NCBI GenBank assembly: GCA_019114225.1
Contig: DXFW01000024.1
Span: 41,219-105,218 of the forward strand
Direction: 5' to 3'
Length of the DNA: 64,000 nucleotides
Source of the DNA: Candidatus Allofournierella pullicola
Lineage (GTDB): Bacteria; Bacillota; Clostridia; Oscillospirales; Ruminococcaceae
In this document: one piece after another, positions 1 through 7,524 of the stretch
How the letters are laid out: the number at the start of each line of letters is the position of its first letter
Position numbering within the stretch: the stretch's first letter is position 1
Made by a program: the position numbers and the translations under genes
Notes under the pieces: model-generated
Told to the model about the DNA's origin: nothing
Seen by the model: the letters and a program-made list of their open reading frames with translations, nothing else
Database searches by the model: none

Positions 1-600
1 GATCCCCGGCGCCAGCATGGGGAACGCGATCCGGAACAAAATGCGCGCTTCCGAAGCGCCCTCGATCCGGGCAGCTTCCATGGTCTCGGTCGGCACGCCG
101 TTCGAGGCAAACTGCCGCATCATAAATACGCCGAACGCCGGCGTCAGCCCCGGCAAGATCAGTGACCACAGCTTGTCTGCGCCGCCAATGCTCCGGAACA
201 GCATGTAGGTGGGGACCAGCCGGGTCTCCAGCGGCAACATCAGCGTGGCAAGGACCAGGATGAACAGGATGTTTTTGCCGGGGAAACGGTACTTTGCAAA
301 GGTGAACCCGCTGAGGGTGCAGAAAAAGCACGCTCCCGCCGTGGTGACCACGGACACGATAATGCTGTTCATCATCGCCTTGTCAAAGGGCCAGCTGGCA
401 AAAAGCTGGCGGTACTTATCCAGGCTGAACCCGTTCTGGGGCAGCAGCTTGGGCGTCAGGGTAAAGATCTCATAGTCCTCTTTGAAACTGCCGAAAAACA
501 TCAGCACAAACGGAAAGCAGGAGATCACAATGATGACGAGCAGCAGCACCAGGGAGAGCAGTTTGACCAGGTTTGCGCGAAGTTTGTAGTTCTTGTTCAC
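1..600 (-). CDS. Carbohydrate ABC transporter permease, MalG type (3' end outside window)
   Basis: Inner-membrane permease of a CUT1-type sugar importer, the partner of the upstream MalF-type subunit. The GTG start at 600 lies 3 nt after the stop of that gene, so the two are translationally coupled. About 200 residues are visible. A first membrane segment near residues 12-32 is followed by a periplasmic stretch with a Phe-Lys-Glu-Asp motif and further hydrophobic segments. The cytoplasmic EAA loop (EAARIEGAS, then a Pro-rich turn) that docks the ATPase appears near the visible end. Family members are about 275 residues, so roughly 75 residues are missing beyond position 1. It is the last visible gene of the LacI-controlled aldolase/kinase operon. 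No ATP-binding subunit is seen, so a shared MsmK-type ATPase encoded elsewhere is likely (inference). Confidence 0.9.
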   Translation of the reverse strand, partial: MNKNYKLRANLVKLLSLVLLLVIIVISCFPFVLMFFGSFKEDYEIFTLTPKLLPQNGFSLDKYRQLFASWPFDKAMMNSIIVSVVTTAGACFFCTLSGFTFAKYRFPGKNILFILVLATLMLPLETRLVPTYMLFRSIGGADKLWSLILPGLTPAFGVFMMRQFASNGVPTETMEAARIEGASEARILFRIAFPMLAPGI

Positions 601-603
601 CGC

Positions 604-1527
604 TCACCCCTCCATGTCTTTGTAGTAATGTTTGGCCAGCAGCCCGCTGAACGCCAGCAGCAGCACGAAGAGAATAAAGCTCAGTGCCGCGGAGTAGCCC
701 ATCTTGCCGTACTCATACGCGTTTTGGTACAGATAGTACACCAGGGTGGTGGAAGAATTGATGGGGCCGCCCTGCGTGAGCACCATCACATCGCTGACGT
801 TTTGGAAGATCCAGATGGTGGAGATGAGCGAAACGAAGAATATCTCCGGCATCATCAGCGGCACAGTGATGGAGAAAAATTTGCGCACCGGGCCCACGCC
901 GTCCAACATGGCCGCCTCATGCACCGACTGAGGGATCTTTTGCATCCCCGCCAGCATCACCAGGGCAAAATAGCCGGTCATACGCCAGATGTTCATCATG
1001 GCCACCGACACTTTGGACAGCGCAGTGGTATCCAGCCAGCCGATGGGGTCGATACCGAACAGGTTCCCCAGCAGCACGTTCACCAGGCCGCCCTCTGTGG
1101 TGAGCACGATACGGAAAACAATGGCCACGATGGCCACTGCCGTAATGTAAGGCAGAAGCACAATGCTCTGATACACTTTGCGCCCCAGGATCCGCTTGGA
1201 ATTGAGCAGGACGGCGAACAGCAGCGCCAGGATCGTGCGCGCCGGCACGATCAGTGCCCACAAAACCACCGTGTTCCACAGCGAGGAATAGAACTTCGGG
1301 TCACGGAATGCTTTCACATAATTGGAGAACCCGACAAAGTCCATTCGAGCCAGTCCGTCGTAGTTGGTCAGGCTCACATAAAAGCCGTAACAGGCGGGAT
1401 ACAGGCACAGAAAAACGAACAGGATAAAGAACGGCGCCAGCCACACATAGCAGTGCTTGTTTCGCTTGATCTCCGTCCAAATGCCGGCCCGGCTTCGAAC
1501 GCCGGACCGCTCAGATCTCTTATTCAA
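604..1527 (-). CDS. Sugar ABC transporter permease, MalF type
   Basis: Membrane permease (307 aa) of a CUT1 carbohydrate importer. It has a basic N-terminus, a first membrane helix near residues 30-52, a YxGLARMDFVGFSNY-type periplasmic segment and about five further helices. The EAA loop is HEAAMLDGVGPVRKFFSI, the docking site for the nucleotide-binding subunit. Translation probably starts at TTG 1527, preceded by AGGAGGG at good spacing; no ATG fits. It lies between the binding-protein gene and the MalG-type gene of the same operon. A GC-rich hairpin separates it from the binding-protein gene, which would lower permease expression relative to the binding protein. Confidence 0.92.
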   Translation of the reverse strand: MNKRSERSGVRSRAGIWTEIKRNKHCYVWLAPFFILFVFLCLYPACYGFYVSLTNYDGLARMDFVGFSNYVKAFRDPKFYSSLWNTVVLWALIVPARTILALLFAVLLNSKRILGRKVYQSIVLLPYITAVAIVAIVFRIVLTTEGGLVNVLLGNLFGIDPIGWLDTTALSKVSVAMMNIWRMTGYFALVMLAGMQKIPQSVHEAAMLDGVGPVRKFFSITVPLMMPEIFFVSLISTIWIFQNVSDVMVLTQGGPINSSTTLVYYLYQNAYEYGKMGYSAALSFILFVLLLAFSGLLAKHYYKDMEG

Positions 1528-1562
1528 GGGCGATCCCTCCTTGCTTCGATCCCGGGAAAAGA

Positions 1563-1596
1563 GAGGGCGGCAGTCAGCTCTCTGCCTGCCGCCCTC
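1563..1596 (-). terminator. Intercistronic hairpin between binding protein and permeases
   Basis: An 11-bp perfect inverted repeat (GAGGGCGGCAG / CTGCCGCCCTC, 12-nt loop). On the minus strand it is followed within a few bases by a short T run. It sits inside the operon just after the binding-protein stop, so it probably acts as a partial terminator or RNA-stabilising 3' end and not as a true operon end. Confidence 0.6.
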
Positions 1597-1607
1597 CGGG
1601 AGACGAC

Positions 1608-2978
1608 TCAGATAAGTTCAATGCGGGCGCGCATTTCTGCCGCCGCGGTTTCGGGCGTGTAGGCGTCGTTCAGGAACATCTCGCCCAGCACTTCCGCGAT
1701 CACGGTTTTGATCTCGGCCGTGCGGACATCCACATAAGGCAGAACGATGGTGTCGGCCTTGTCCAGCAGGTCCTGCGCCAGAAGCGCCACAGTCTTTTCA
1801 CCGCCGAAGGGAGCCGATTCAGCCACGCCTTCGCCCTGGGCCAGAGCTTCCAGGCCGGGCAGGTAGCCGGTGCCGAAACGGGCCATCAGGCCTTCTTCGT
1901 TGATGTTTGCGCACTTCTGGGCGGCTTCCACCGTCTGAGTGAGGTAAGCCACCACCATGCGGGCAGCATTGGGGTATTTGGTGTTGGCGTTGATGGCCCA
2001 GAATTCGGTGTTGTTCAGGTAAGTGTCCGGGCCTTCCTCGGAGAATTTCATCGCAGGGGCGATCCGCAGGGTGCCGTAGCCGCCCTGGCCGTTGGGATCG
2101 GCGTTGGTCTCATAGTAGGCAACATGAGCGGCTGCGCCGGGGAACGCCGCGATCTTGCCGGCATTGAACGCGGTCCAGTACTCGTCGCTGTTGCTCTGGT
2201 CGCTCTTGTGCCAGATACCGGCGTCATAGCACTTCTCCAGCAACGCGATCGCTTCTTCCGCCTTGTCCAGGGAGATATTGCCCTCCTCGTCCAGCACTTC
2301 GCCGCCGAGCATGTACACGTAGTTCATAAACAGGCTGACACAGTCGGGGTCGGAGGGGTCCCAGGCGCCGGCGTAGTAGCCCGCTTCCTTCAGGGTCAGC
2401 GCCTGATCGAAATACTCGTCAAACGTCGTGGGCGCGCTCAGGCCCAGCTCATCGTACACATCGCCGCGGTACATGAAGATGAACTGATTGGTCACCTGGT
2501 TGGGCAGGCCGTAAACGCCGCCGTTGTACTGCACGGGCGTGAGCACATCCAGAGTATTCTCGCTGTCGTAAATGCTGCTCAGCTCCATCAGATAGCCCGC
2601 CTCCACGAACTGGCGGACAAACTCGTCGTGAACGATCAGCACGTCGGGCACCGAGTCGCCCTGGCTCATGGCGATCTTCATCTTTGTGGGATACTCTTCA
2701 TAGGAATACTTTTCGAAGTTGATCTTGATCCCGGTCTCTTCCATGAAATCCTTCAGCACGTATTCCGCCACAGAGGTCAGGTGCGCGCCGCCCATAATGG
2801 TCAGTTCCGCGCCCTCCTCGGGGGTCATGTCATCCCAGTGCAGCAGCTCCTGCGTCTCTCCCGTGCCGGAAGGCGCAGGGGCAGAACTGCCCCCGGTGCT
2901 GGCTGCGGGAGCGCCGCAGCCTGCCAGACACCCGATCATCATCAAAGCGGATAGCAACATTGCAACATACTTTTTCAT
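1608..2978 (-). CDS. Sugar ABC transporter solute-binding lipoprotein
   Basis: Extracellular solute-binding protein of family 1 (456 aa) that captures the sugar and delivers it to the MalF/MalG-type permeases downstream. The N-terminus is a lipoprotein signal: Met-Lys-Lys, a hydrophobic core, then lipobox LAGC with the lipidated Cys near residue 23. A Ser/Thr/Pro/Gly-rich tether follows. The mature domain has family features such as PDVLIVHDEFV and the WAINANTKYPNAARMV segment. ATG 2978 is preceded by AGGAGG. Its start overlaps the stop of the kinase gene by 4 nt (ATGA), indicating coupled translation. The ligand is not readable from sequence; the kinase/aldolase neighbours suggest a ketose or ketose-yielding sugar. 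Confidence 0.92.
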   Translation of the reverse strand: MKKYVAMLLSALMMIGCLAGCGAPAASTGGSSAPAPSGTGETQELLHWDDMTPEEGAELTIMGGAHLTSVAEYVLKDFMEETGIKINFEKYSYEEYPTKMKIAMSQGDSVPDVLIVHDEFVRQFVEAGYLMELSSIYDSENTLDVLTPVQYNGGVYGLPNQVTNQFIFMYRGDVYDELGLSAPTTFDEYFDQALTLKEAGYYAGAWDPSDPDCVSLFMNYVYMLGGEVLDEEGNISLDKAEEAIALLEKCYDAGIWHKSDQSNSDEYWTAFNAGKIAAFPGAAAHVAYYETNADPNGQGGYGTLRIAPAMKFSEEGPDTYLNNTEFWAINANTKYPNAARMVVAYLTQTVEAAQKCANINEEGLMARFGTGYLPGLEALAQGEGVAESAPFGGEKTVALLAQDLLDKADTIVLPYVDVRTAEIKTVIAEVLGEMFLNDAYTPETAAAEMRARIELI

Positions 2979-3943
2979 AACGGTCCTCCTTTGGTTTCGA
3001 TACTGTATTGTTTTGGATCAGAAAGCATGATCTGACTCAACAAACGACGAACATCATCCGGCGACACGCACGCCACCGCATCCGACATGGAGTTGGCCAC
3101 TCCGCAGGCCATACCCAGCGCAAAAGCCTGGCGTGGGGGCATTCCCCTGGAAAGGCCCACGCAAAACCCGGCCACGCAGGAATCACCGCTGCCGATGGTG
3201 GACATGACCGGCACGTCCGGCACCTCCGCCAGGCAGCACTCCGTTCCGCTGACCAGCAGCCCACCCTGTGCGCCCATGGAGACCATGATCCACTCGAAGC
3301 GCCCGGGCAGCACTTTGCGTGCCATCCGGCACAGCGCTTCGGCGTCGGTGGTCGGCGCCTCGCCGCACAGTTCGGCCAGCTCGTTCTGATTGGGCTTGCA
3401 AAGATAGTACCGGCCCTCGGCGGCATTTCGCAGCGTGGCGCCGTTGGCGTCCAAAATGCACATTGCGCCGGCCTTTTCGCACATTGCGCCGATCCGCACA
3501 TAAATGTCTTCAGGCGCGCCCGGAATGGAGATACCGGAACACACCACGATGTCCCCTTTTTCCAGGTCCTCTTCCAGCCGGCAGAGCAGCAGCTCCGCCT
3601 GTGCCGGCACCACGCTGGGCCCCATTTCCAAAATCTCGGTCTCCAGATTTTGGCTGCGGTCGATCACATTGATGGTGGTGCGGGTCTCTCCGGCCACCTC
3701 CAGAAGGCAGACACTGCTGCAGCAGCGGGCCATCTCCGCCCGCACCCGCCCGCCTGCCGTTCCTCCGACGAATCCATAGACCGCCGCCGGTTCCCCCAAT
3801 TGGGCGCAGACTTTGGCCACGTTCACACCTTTTCCGCCCACGCACTCGCTGGGTTCATTGTTCTTGTACTGGCGGCCTGCGGTGAACTGGTCGATGTAAT
3901 AGGTCCGGTCGATCACCGGATTCAGGCAAACCGCTCGGATCAT
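2975..3943 (-). CDS. PfkB-family ketose-phosphate kinase (1-phosphofructokinase/tagatose-6-P kinase type)
   Basis: Cytoplasmic sugar kinase (322 aa) of the PfkB/ribokinase family, FruK/LacC branch. It starts with the typical LNPVIDRTYYIDQF segment. A glycine-rich VGGKGVNVAKV motif lies near residues 36-46, and the C-terminal anion-hole and catalytic-base motif is TIGSGDSCVAGF. FruK makes fructose-1,6-bisphosphate from fructose-1-P; LacC makes tagatose-1,6-bisphosphate from tagatose-6-P. Sequence reading alone does not separate the two. The adjacent class II aldolase would cleave either product to triose phosphates. ATG 3943 follows GGAGGATGGAGCG. It lies 21 nt after the aldolase gene and overlaps the binding-protein gene by 4 nt. 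Confidence 0.9.
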   Translation of the reverse strand: MIRAVCLNPVIDRTYYIDQFTAGRQYKNNEPSECVGGKGVNVAKVCAQLGEPAAVYGFVGGTAGGRVRAEMARCCSSVCLLEVAGETRTTINVIDRSQNLETEILEMGPSVVPAQAELLLCRLEEDLEKGDIVVCSGISIPGAPEDIYVRIGAMCEKAGAMCILDANGATLRNAAEGRYYLCKPNQNELAELCGEAPTTDAEALCRMARKVLPGRFEWIMVSMGAQGGLLVSGTECCLAEVPDVPVMSTIGSGDSCVAGFCVGLSRGMPPRQAFALGMACGVANSMSDAVACVSPDDVRRLLSQIMLSDPKQYSIETKGGPL

Positions 3944-3964
3944 CGCTCCATCCTCCTCCCCGGC

Positions 3965-4897
3965 TCACAGCCAGTTTTTCCCTGCGCAGCCGCAGACGTT
4001 CCGCATTTTGTGGCGCACCTCGGCGGAAAACGCCTCTCTGGCAGGCCGCAGATACACCCGCGGGTCATACTTGTCCGGCGTGTCCCGCAGCACCCGTCGC
4101 ACCTCCCGCGTGAAGCAGAGGAAGTTGTCCACATCCATATTGGCCTTGCAGACTCCGAACTGCCCGGTGCGGGCGATGTCCGTTTCGCTGCAATTGCGCA
4201 TGAAGGGCACTTTTCCGCCCACATGGTTCACGTCTTCGATCAGTTCCGCCGGCAGGCTGGCCGCTCCGTGCAGCACAAGCGGATAACCGGGCAGCGCTGC
4301 GTGGATCCGGGCCAGCACGTCAAAGTCCAGCGGGAGCGGGCCGTCCGCGATCACCCCTCCGTGGGACGTGCCCACCGACACTGCCAGGCTGTCGCAGCCG
4401 GTTTCCTCCACAAAGCGGGCCGCCATTGCGGGGTCGGTAAATGCCGCATGCTCGGCAAACACCTCATCCTCAAAGCCCGGCAGCCGGCCGAGTTCCGCCT
4501 CTATGCCGGCCCCCCGTTCGTGGGCCCAGTCCGCCAGTGCGCGGGTCAGCCGGATGTTCTCTTCACAGGGCAGGTGGGAGCCATCGAACATTGCCCCGGA
4601 AAAGCCCCAGCTGATGGCTTCCATCGCGGCTTCGGGCGTGGGGCAGTGGTCATGATTCAGGGCCACCGGCACCGGCGTTTCCTCCGCCATCCGTTTCATC
4701 AGTGAAACAAAAGCCGGAACGCTGGGCACATATTTGCGTGCTCCCATGCTCATTTGCAGGATCACCGGTGCGTTTTCCTGCCGGGCCGCGTCCAGCACGG
4801 CGCCCAGCGATTCCAGATTGCACACGTTGAATGCACCGACGATGTACCGTTCCTGCGCCGCATGCTCCAACAGCTGCTTTACCGTCTTTAATGCCAT
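3965..4897 (-). CDS. Class II ketose-bisphosphate aldolase
   Basis: Zinc-dependent aldolase (310 aa) that would split a ketose-1,6-bisphosphate into dihydroxyacetone phosphate and glyceraldehyde-3-phosphate. The LNHDHCPT segment holds the catalytic Asp and a zinc His. LVLHGAASLP holds another zinc His, and the C-terminal half has the longer Firmicute Fba-type layout (VGGKVPFM, then CKANMDVD, then DPRVYLRPAREA). The usual NIDSDLR phosphate-binding stretch is NMDVDNF here, so the Arg is absent, which may mean a different substrate. ATG 4897 is preceded by GGAGGGAG. It is the first gene of the operon, directly downstream of two LacI operators. Confidence 0.88.
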   Translation of the reverse strand: MALKTVKQLLEHAAQERYIVGAFNVCNLESLGAVLDAARQENAPVILQMSMGARKYVPSVPAFVSLMKRMAEETPVPVALNHDHCPTPEAAMEAISWGFSGAMFDGSHLPCEENIRLTRALADWAHERGAGIEAELGRLPGFEDEVFAEHAAFTDPAMAARFVEETGCDSLAVSVGTSHGGVIADGPLPLDFDVLARIHAALPGYPLVLHGAASLPAELIEDVNHVGGKVPFMRNCSETDIARTGQFGVCKANMDVDNFLCFTREVRRVLRDTPDKYDPRVYLRPAREAFSAEVRHKMRNVCGCAGKNWL

Positions 4898-4955
4898 TTT
4901 ATCTCCCTCCGAACATCAAAGGCCGCCTGTGCCTGTTTTTTCCAACTTTGCCGCA

Positions 4956-4977
4956 GAATAGAAAACGTTTTCTATTC
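4956..4977. promoter_or_regulatory. LacI-family operator O1, perfect 22-bp palindrome
   Basis: The core AATAGAAAACGTTTTCTATT (4957-4976) is extended by one matching pair each side. The central CG and A/T-rich arms are typical of LacI/GalR operators. It lies about 60 bp upstream of the aldolase start, between that gene and its lacI-type neighbour, so it most likely controls the sugar operon. Confidence 0.85.
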
Positions 4978-4990
4978 AGACGCACATATC

Positions 4991-5004
4991 AGAAAACGTT
5001 TTCT
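4991..5004. promoter_or_regulatory. LacI-family operator O2
   Basis: AGAAAACGTTTTCT is a 14-bp perfect palindrome identical to the core of O1. Its centre is 31 bp from that of O1, close to three helical turns, so both sites would face the same side of the DNA. Confidence 0.82.
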
Positions 5005-5055
5005 ATCAGGATACGCCTGCACGGCGTCCGTGTCGGGGATGTCCCCCTCCGGCAG

Positions 5056-6060
5056 TTATTCGTGCATGTTCCGCACCGAGTCGCCCCGCAGCAGCGGCGC
5101 GTCCAGCTGAACTCTGGTGCACCCGCAATCGGCGGATTGGAGCAGCTGGCGAAGCAGCAGCCCTGCCTGGCGGCCCATTTCGCAGCTGTCCTGATACATA
5201 CAGGTGACGCGCAGACCAAAATACGAATCCACCATTCCAAAGGAGACCAGGGAAATATCCCGGCCGATCTGCAGCCCCAATTCCGCACATGCCTTCAGCG
5301 TACCCGAAAGCACGATGTTGTTGGCGCAGAAAAGCGCTGTAGGGTGGTCCGGGCGGGCCAGAAGGCCGCGGACCCATTTGTATGCCGACTCGGCGTCAAA
5401 ATTGGAGGGGCTGACCCACTCTTCTTCCACCGGGAGGCCGCTTTCTTCCATTGCCTGCACAAACCCGTGATACCGCTCCTGGCCGTTGCGGTTTTTCAGC
5501 GAGACGTTCACGATCCCGATCTCGGTGTGCCCCGCGTCGATGAGTTCCCGCGTAATGCGGCGGGAGGCTTCGTTGTTGTCCCATCCCACCTGGTTCGTTT
5601 CCAGTCCGTCCAGCACACGGTCGATCTGGACCACCGGAACGCGAAGTTCCAGAAATCTTTGAATAGAATCGATCTTGCTGTCGCTGCTGGCGATCACGAG
5701 GGCGTCGATCCGTTTTTCCAGCAGAGATTCCAGCAGCTGGCGTTCTTTTTCTGCTTTTCCGTCGCTTCCGGCCACCACAAGGTTATAGCCGTCGGCGGCG
5801 ATCTCCCGCTCCAGCCCTTTTGCCGCTTCCATAAAAAACAGGTTGGAAAGGTCCGGCACCACCAGCGCGATCAGATTGGTGCGGTTGCTGCGCAGGCTGC
5901 GGGCCACGGCGTTGGGCCGGTAACCCAGCTCCCGAACCGCTTTGCGCACCCGCTGCTGCACCTCAGCGCTGACAGGATAGTTCCCGTTCAGGGCGCGGGA
6001 GACCGTTGTGATGGAAACACCCGCGGCTTTTGCAATGTCTTTGATCGTCGCTTGCTTCAC
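5056..6060 (-). CDS. LacI-family transcriptional regulator of the aldolase/kinase ABC operon
   Basis: DNA-binding regulator (334 aa). The N-terminal LacI helix-turn-helix is TIKDIAKAAGVSITTVSRALNG (residues 4-25; positions quoted as a landmark), followed by the hinge helix ending in RSLRSNRTNLIALVVPD. A periplasmic-binding-protein-like effector domain makes up the rest. GTG 6060 is chosen because GGGGGATG lies just upstream; there is no suitable ATG. It is transcribed in the same direction as the sugar operon, and its own promoter carries a half-conserved copy of the same operator. This supports local and self regulation. The inducer is unknown, probably a sugar or sugar phosphate of the pathway. 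Confidence 0.93.
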   Translation of the reverse strand: MKQATIKDIAKAAGVSITTVSRALNGNYPVSAEVQQRVRKAVRELGYRPNAVARSLRSNRTNLIALVVPDLSNLFFMEAAKGLEREIAADGYNLVVAGSDGKAEKERQLLESLLEKRIDALVIASSDSKIDSIQRFLELRVPVVQIDRVLDGLETNQVGWDNNEASRRITRELIDAGHTEIGIVNVSLKNRNGQERYHGFVQAMEESGLPVEEEWVSPSNFDAESAYKWVRGLLARPDHPTALFCANNIVLSGTLKACAELGLQIGRDISLVSFGMVDSYFGLRVTCMYQDSCEMGRQAGLLLRQLLQSADCGCTRVQLDAPLLRGDSVRNMHE

Positions 6061-6079
6061 AGCGCATCCCCCGGCAACA

Positions 6080-6136
6080 GTTAACGTTTTCTATCCTCTT
6101 CGCCTTTAGGATAGACGCTTTTGTTTTTTCTGTCAA
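6080..6136 (-). promoter_or_regulatory. Promoter and autoregulatory operator of the first lacI-type gene
   Basis: On the minus strand, -35 TTGACA (6136-6131) and -10 TATCCT (6113-6108) are separated by 17 bp. An operator-like GATAGAAAACGTTAAC (6095-6080) lies just downstream of the predicted transcription start near 6101. It matches one full arm and the centre of operators O1/O2, so the regulator probably represses its own gene. Confidence 0.78.
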
Positions 6137-6245
6137 TACTGCCGCAAACAAATCGGTCAACTGCCGCATTTTTCTATCCGTTTTCTATACATGTTGCCCG
6201 CCTGTCGGCCAACATTCTGACATTTTCTTTGGGAAGGAAGCGTTT

Positions 6246-6298
6246 TCTGGAAACAGTTCCACATTTTCATTGAATCCTCCCGCAGTTTGGTATATGAT
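6246..6298 (+). promoter_or_regulatory. Promoter and operator of the second lacI-type gene
   Basis: -35 TTGAAT (6270-6275) and -10 TATGAT (6293-6298) are separated by 17 bp. An imperfect dyad GGAA-N4-TTCC with CTGG/CCAC flanks (6246-6263) lies just upstream and resembles two sites at the promoter of the neighbouring transport operon. The promoter position rules out a translation start at 6270. Confidence 0.7.
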
Positions 6299-6356
6299 AA
6301 TGATAAAACATCATCCGGAGCCCTTTTTGGCGCCCGGAAGGAAGGCGGTCGCACAG

Positions 6357-7343
6357 ATGGCGAGGATTCAGGACGTTGCGGAAAAAGCGGGAGTCGGCGT
6401 GGCCACAGTGTCCCGCATGCTGAACGGTTCGGGATATGTTTCTGCGGCTTCTCGGGCAAAGATCCAGGCCGCCATGGACGAGTTGAACTACACGCCGAAC
6501 GAGCTGGCGCGCAACCTTTATCACAAGCGTACGGGTATCATTGCGGTGGTGGTGCCCACCATTGCCCATCCGTTTTATGCGGAATTTGTGAACTGCGCGG
6601 AAATGGAGATCCACCGCCGGGGCTTCAAGACCATGCTCTGCAATGCATCCAGCGGATATGCGGAGGAGCTGGAATATCTGGACATGCTCAACCGCCACAT
6701 CGTGGACGGAGTCATCAGCGGCACCCACACGATGGACACCGAAGCTTACAATAAAATCAAAAAGCCCATTGTGTCCCTGGACCGGTATCTGGGCGAGGAC
6801 ATCCCGCTGGTGGCGGTGGACCACGTGAAGGGCGGCCGCCTTGCGGCGCAGGCATTGCTGCAAAGCGGCTGCAGGCGTGTGCTTCATTTCCGGGGCGAAA
6901 CCACCGTGGAGGCTCCCTATCACGACCGCCATTTTGAATTTTCCCGTATCATGCGGGAAAACGGCGTGGAGGTCTATGATTATGAACTGGCCTGGAACCG
7001 CTTTGACGTGGAATACCACCAGCAGGTAGTGGACGATGTCTTTTCCTCCGGGCTGGAGTTTGACGGAGTGTTCGGCGTAGATCAGCTGGCCGCCATCTGC
7101 ATGAACGAGCTGCTGCGCCGGGGCCGGCGCATTCCGGAGGACGTGAAGCTCGTCGGCTACGACGGCACCTACATCTCCCGCCTCTCCCGGATCCCGATGA
7201 CCACCGTGGTGCAGCCCATCGACGCTCTGGCGCGGGAATCGGTGCGCCTTATCCTGGACTGCATGGCCGGCAAACAAGCCAAGAACGAGCGGGTCATGCT
7301 GGATGTGAGCTTGCGGCAGGGCGAAACTACCCTTCCGGTATAA
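6357..7343 (+). CDS. LacI-family transcriptional regulator of the fructoside locus
   Basis: DNA-binding repressor-type protein (about 328 aa). Its N-terminal HTH begins ARIQDVAEKAGVGVATVSRM and is followed by hinge residues near ARNLYHKRTGIIAVVVPT. The C-terminal sugar-binding domain resembles the RbsR/ScrR group. ATG 6357 is preferred over upstream in-frame starts because it begins exactly at the HTH, follows AAGGAAGG, and lies downstream of the mapped promoter elements. It is followed by the ABC transporter, GH172, GH32 and fructokinase genes, so it most likely senses a fructoside, fructose or a phosphate derivative. Two similar dyads at the transport promoter are its probable targets. Confidence 0.92.
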   Translation: MARIQDVAEKAGVGVATVSRMLNGSGYVSAASRAKIQAAMDELNYTPNELARNLYHKRTGIIAVVVPTIAHPFYAEFVNCAEMEIHRRGFKTMLCNASSGYAEELEYLDMLNRHIVDGVISGTHTMDTEAYNKIKKPIVSLDRYLGEDIPLVAVDHVKGGRLAAQALLQSGCRRVLHFRGETTVEAPYHDRHFEFSRIMRENGVEVYDYELAWNRFDVEYHQQVVDDVFSSGLEFDGVFGVDQLAAICMNELLRRGRRIPEDVKLVGYDGTYISRLSRIPMTTVVQPIDALARESVRLILDCMAGKQAKNERVMLDVSLRQGETTLPV

Positions 7344-7408
7344 TCAACAAAAAGCGGGCTTTTGTATTCTCATTTTCAACAAAAATAGTTTTAGACGGGT
7401 ATTTTTAG

Positions 7409-7437
7409 TTGACATTTCGCACGATTTGTTTTATTTT
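7409..7437 (+). promoter_or_regulatory. Promoter of the fructoside transport operon
   Basis: A perfect -35 TTGACA (7409-7414) and an A/T-rich -10 TATTTT (7432-7437) are separated by 17 bp. They lie about 90 bp ahead of the binding-protein start and immediately upstream of two LacI-type dyads. Confidence 0.75.
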
Positions 7438-7444
7438 ATAGACA

Positions 7445-7496
7445 TGTGGAAGCGGTTCCTCATTTTTTTAATCCAAAATGTGGAATGGGTTTCACA
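7445..7496 (+). promoter_or_regulatory. Tandem LacI-type operators of the fructoside operon
   Basis: Two related 18-bp dyads lie in the untranslated leader: TGTGGAAGCGGTTCCTCA (7445-7462) and TGTGGAATGGGTTTCACA (7479-7496). Their centres are 34 bp apart. The shared form is TGTGGAA-N4-TTYCNCA. Their place just after the promoter fits repression by roadblock or looping. Confidence 0.7.
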
Positions 7497-7524
7497 TCAA
7501 TACATTTTTACAGGAGGATACACC

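Noticed and set aside
7426..7524. N-terminal extension of the fructoside binding protein
   Set aside because: It covers the promoter -10 and both operators; the GTG at 7525 has AGGAGG and starts a normal lipoprotein signal.
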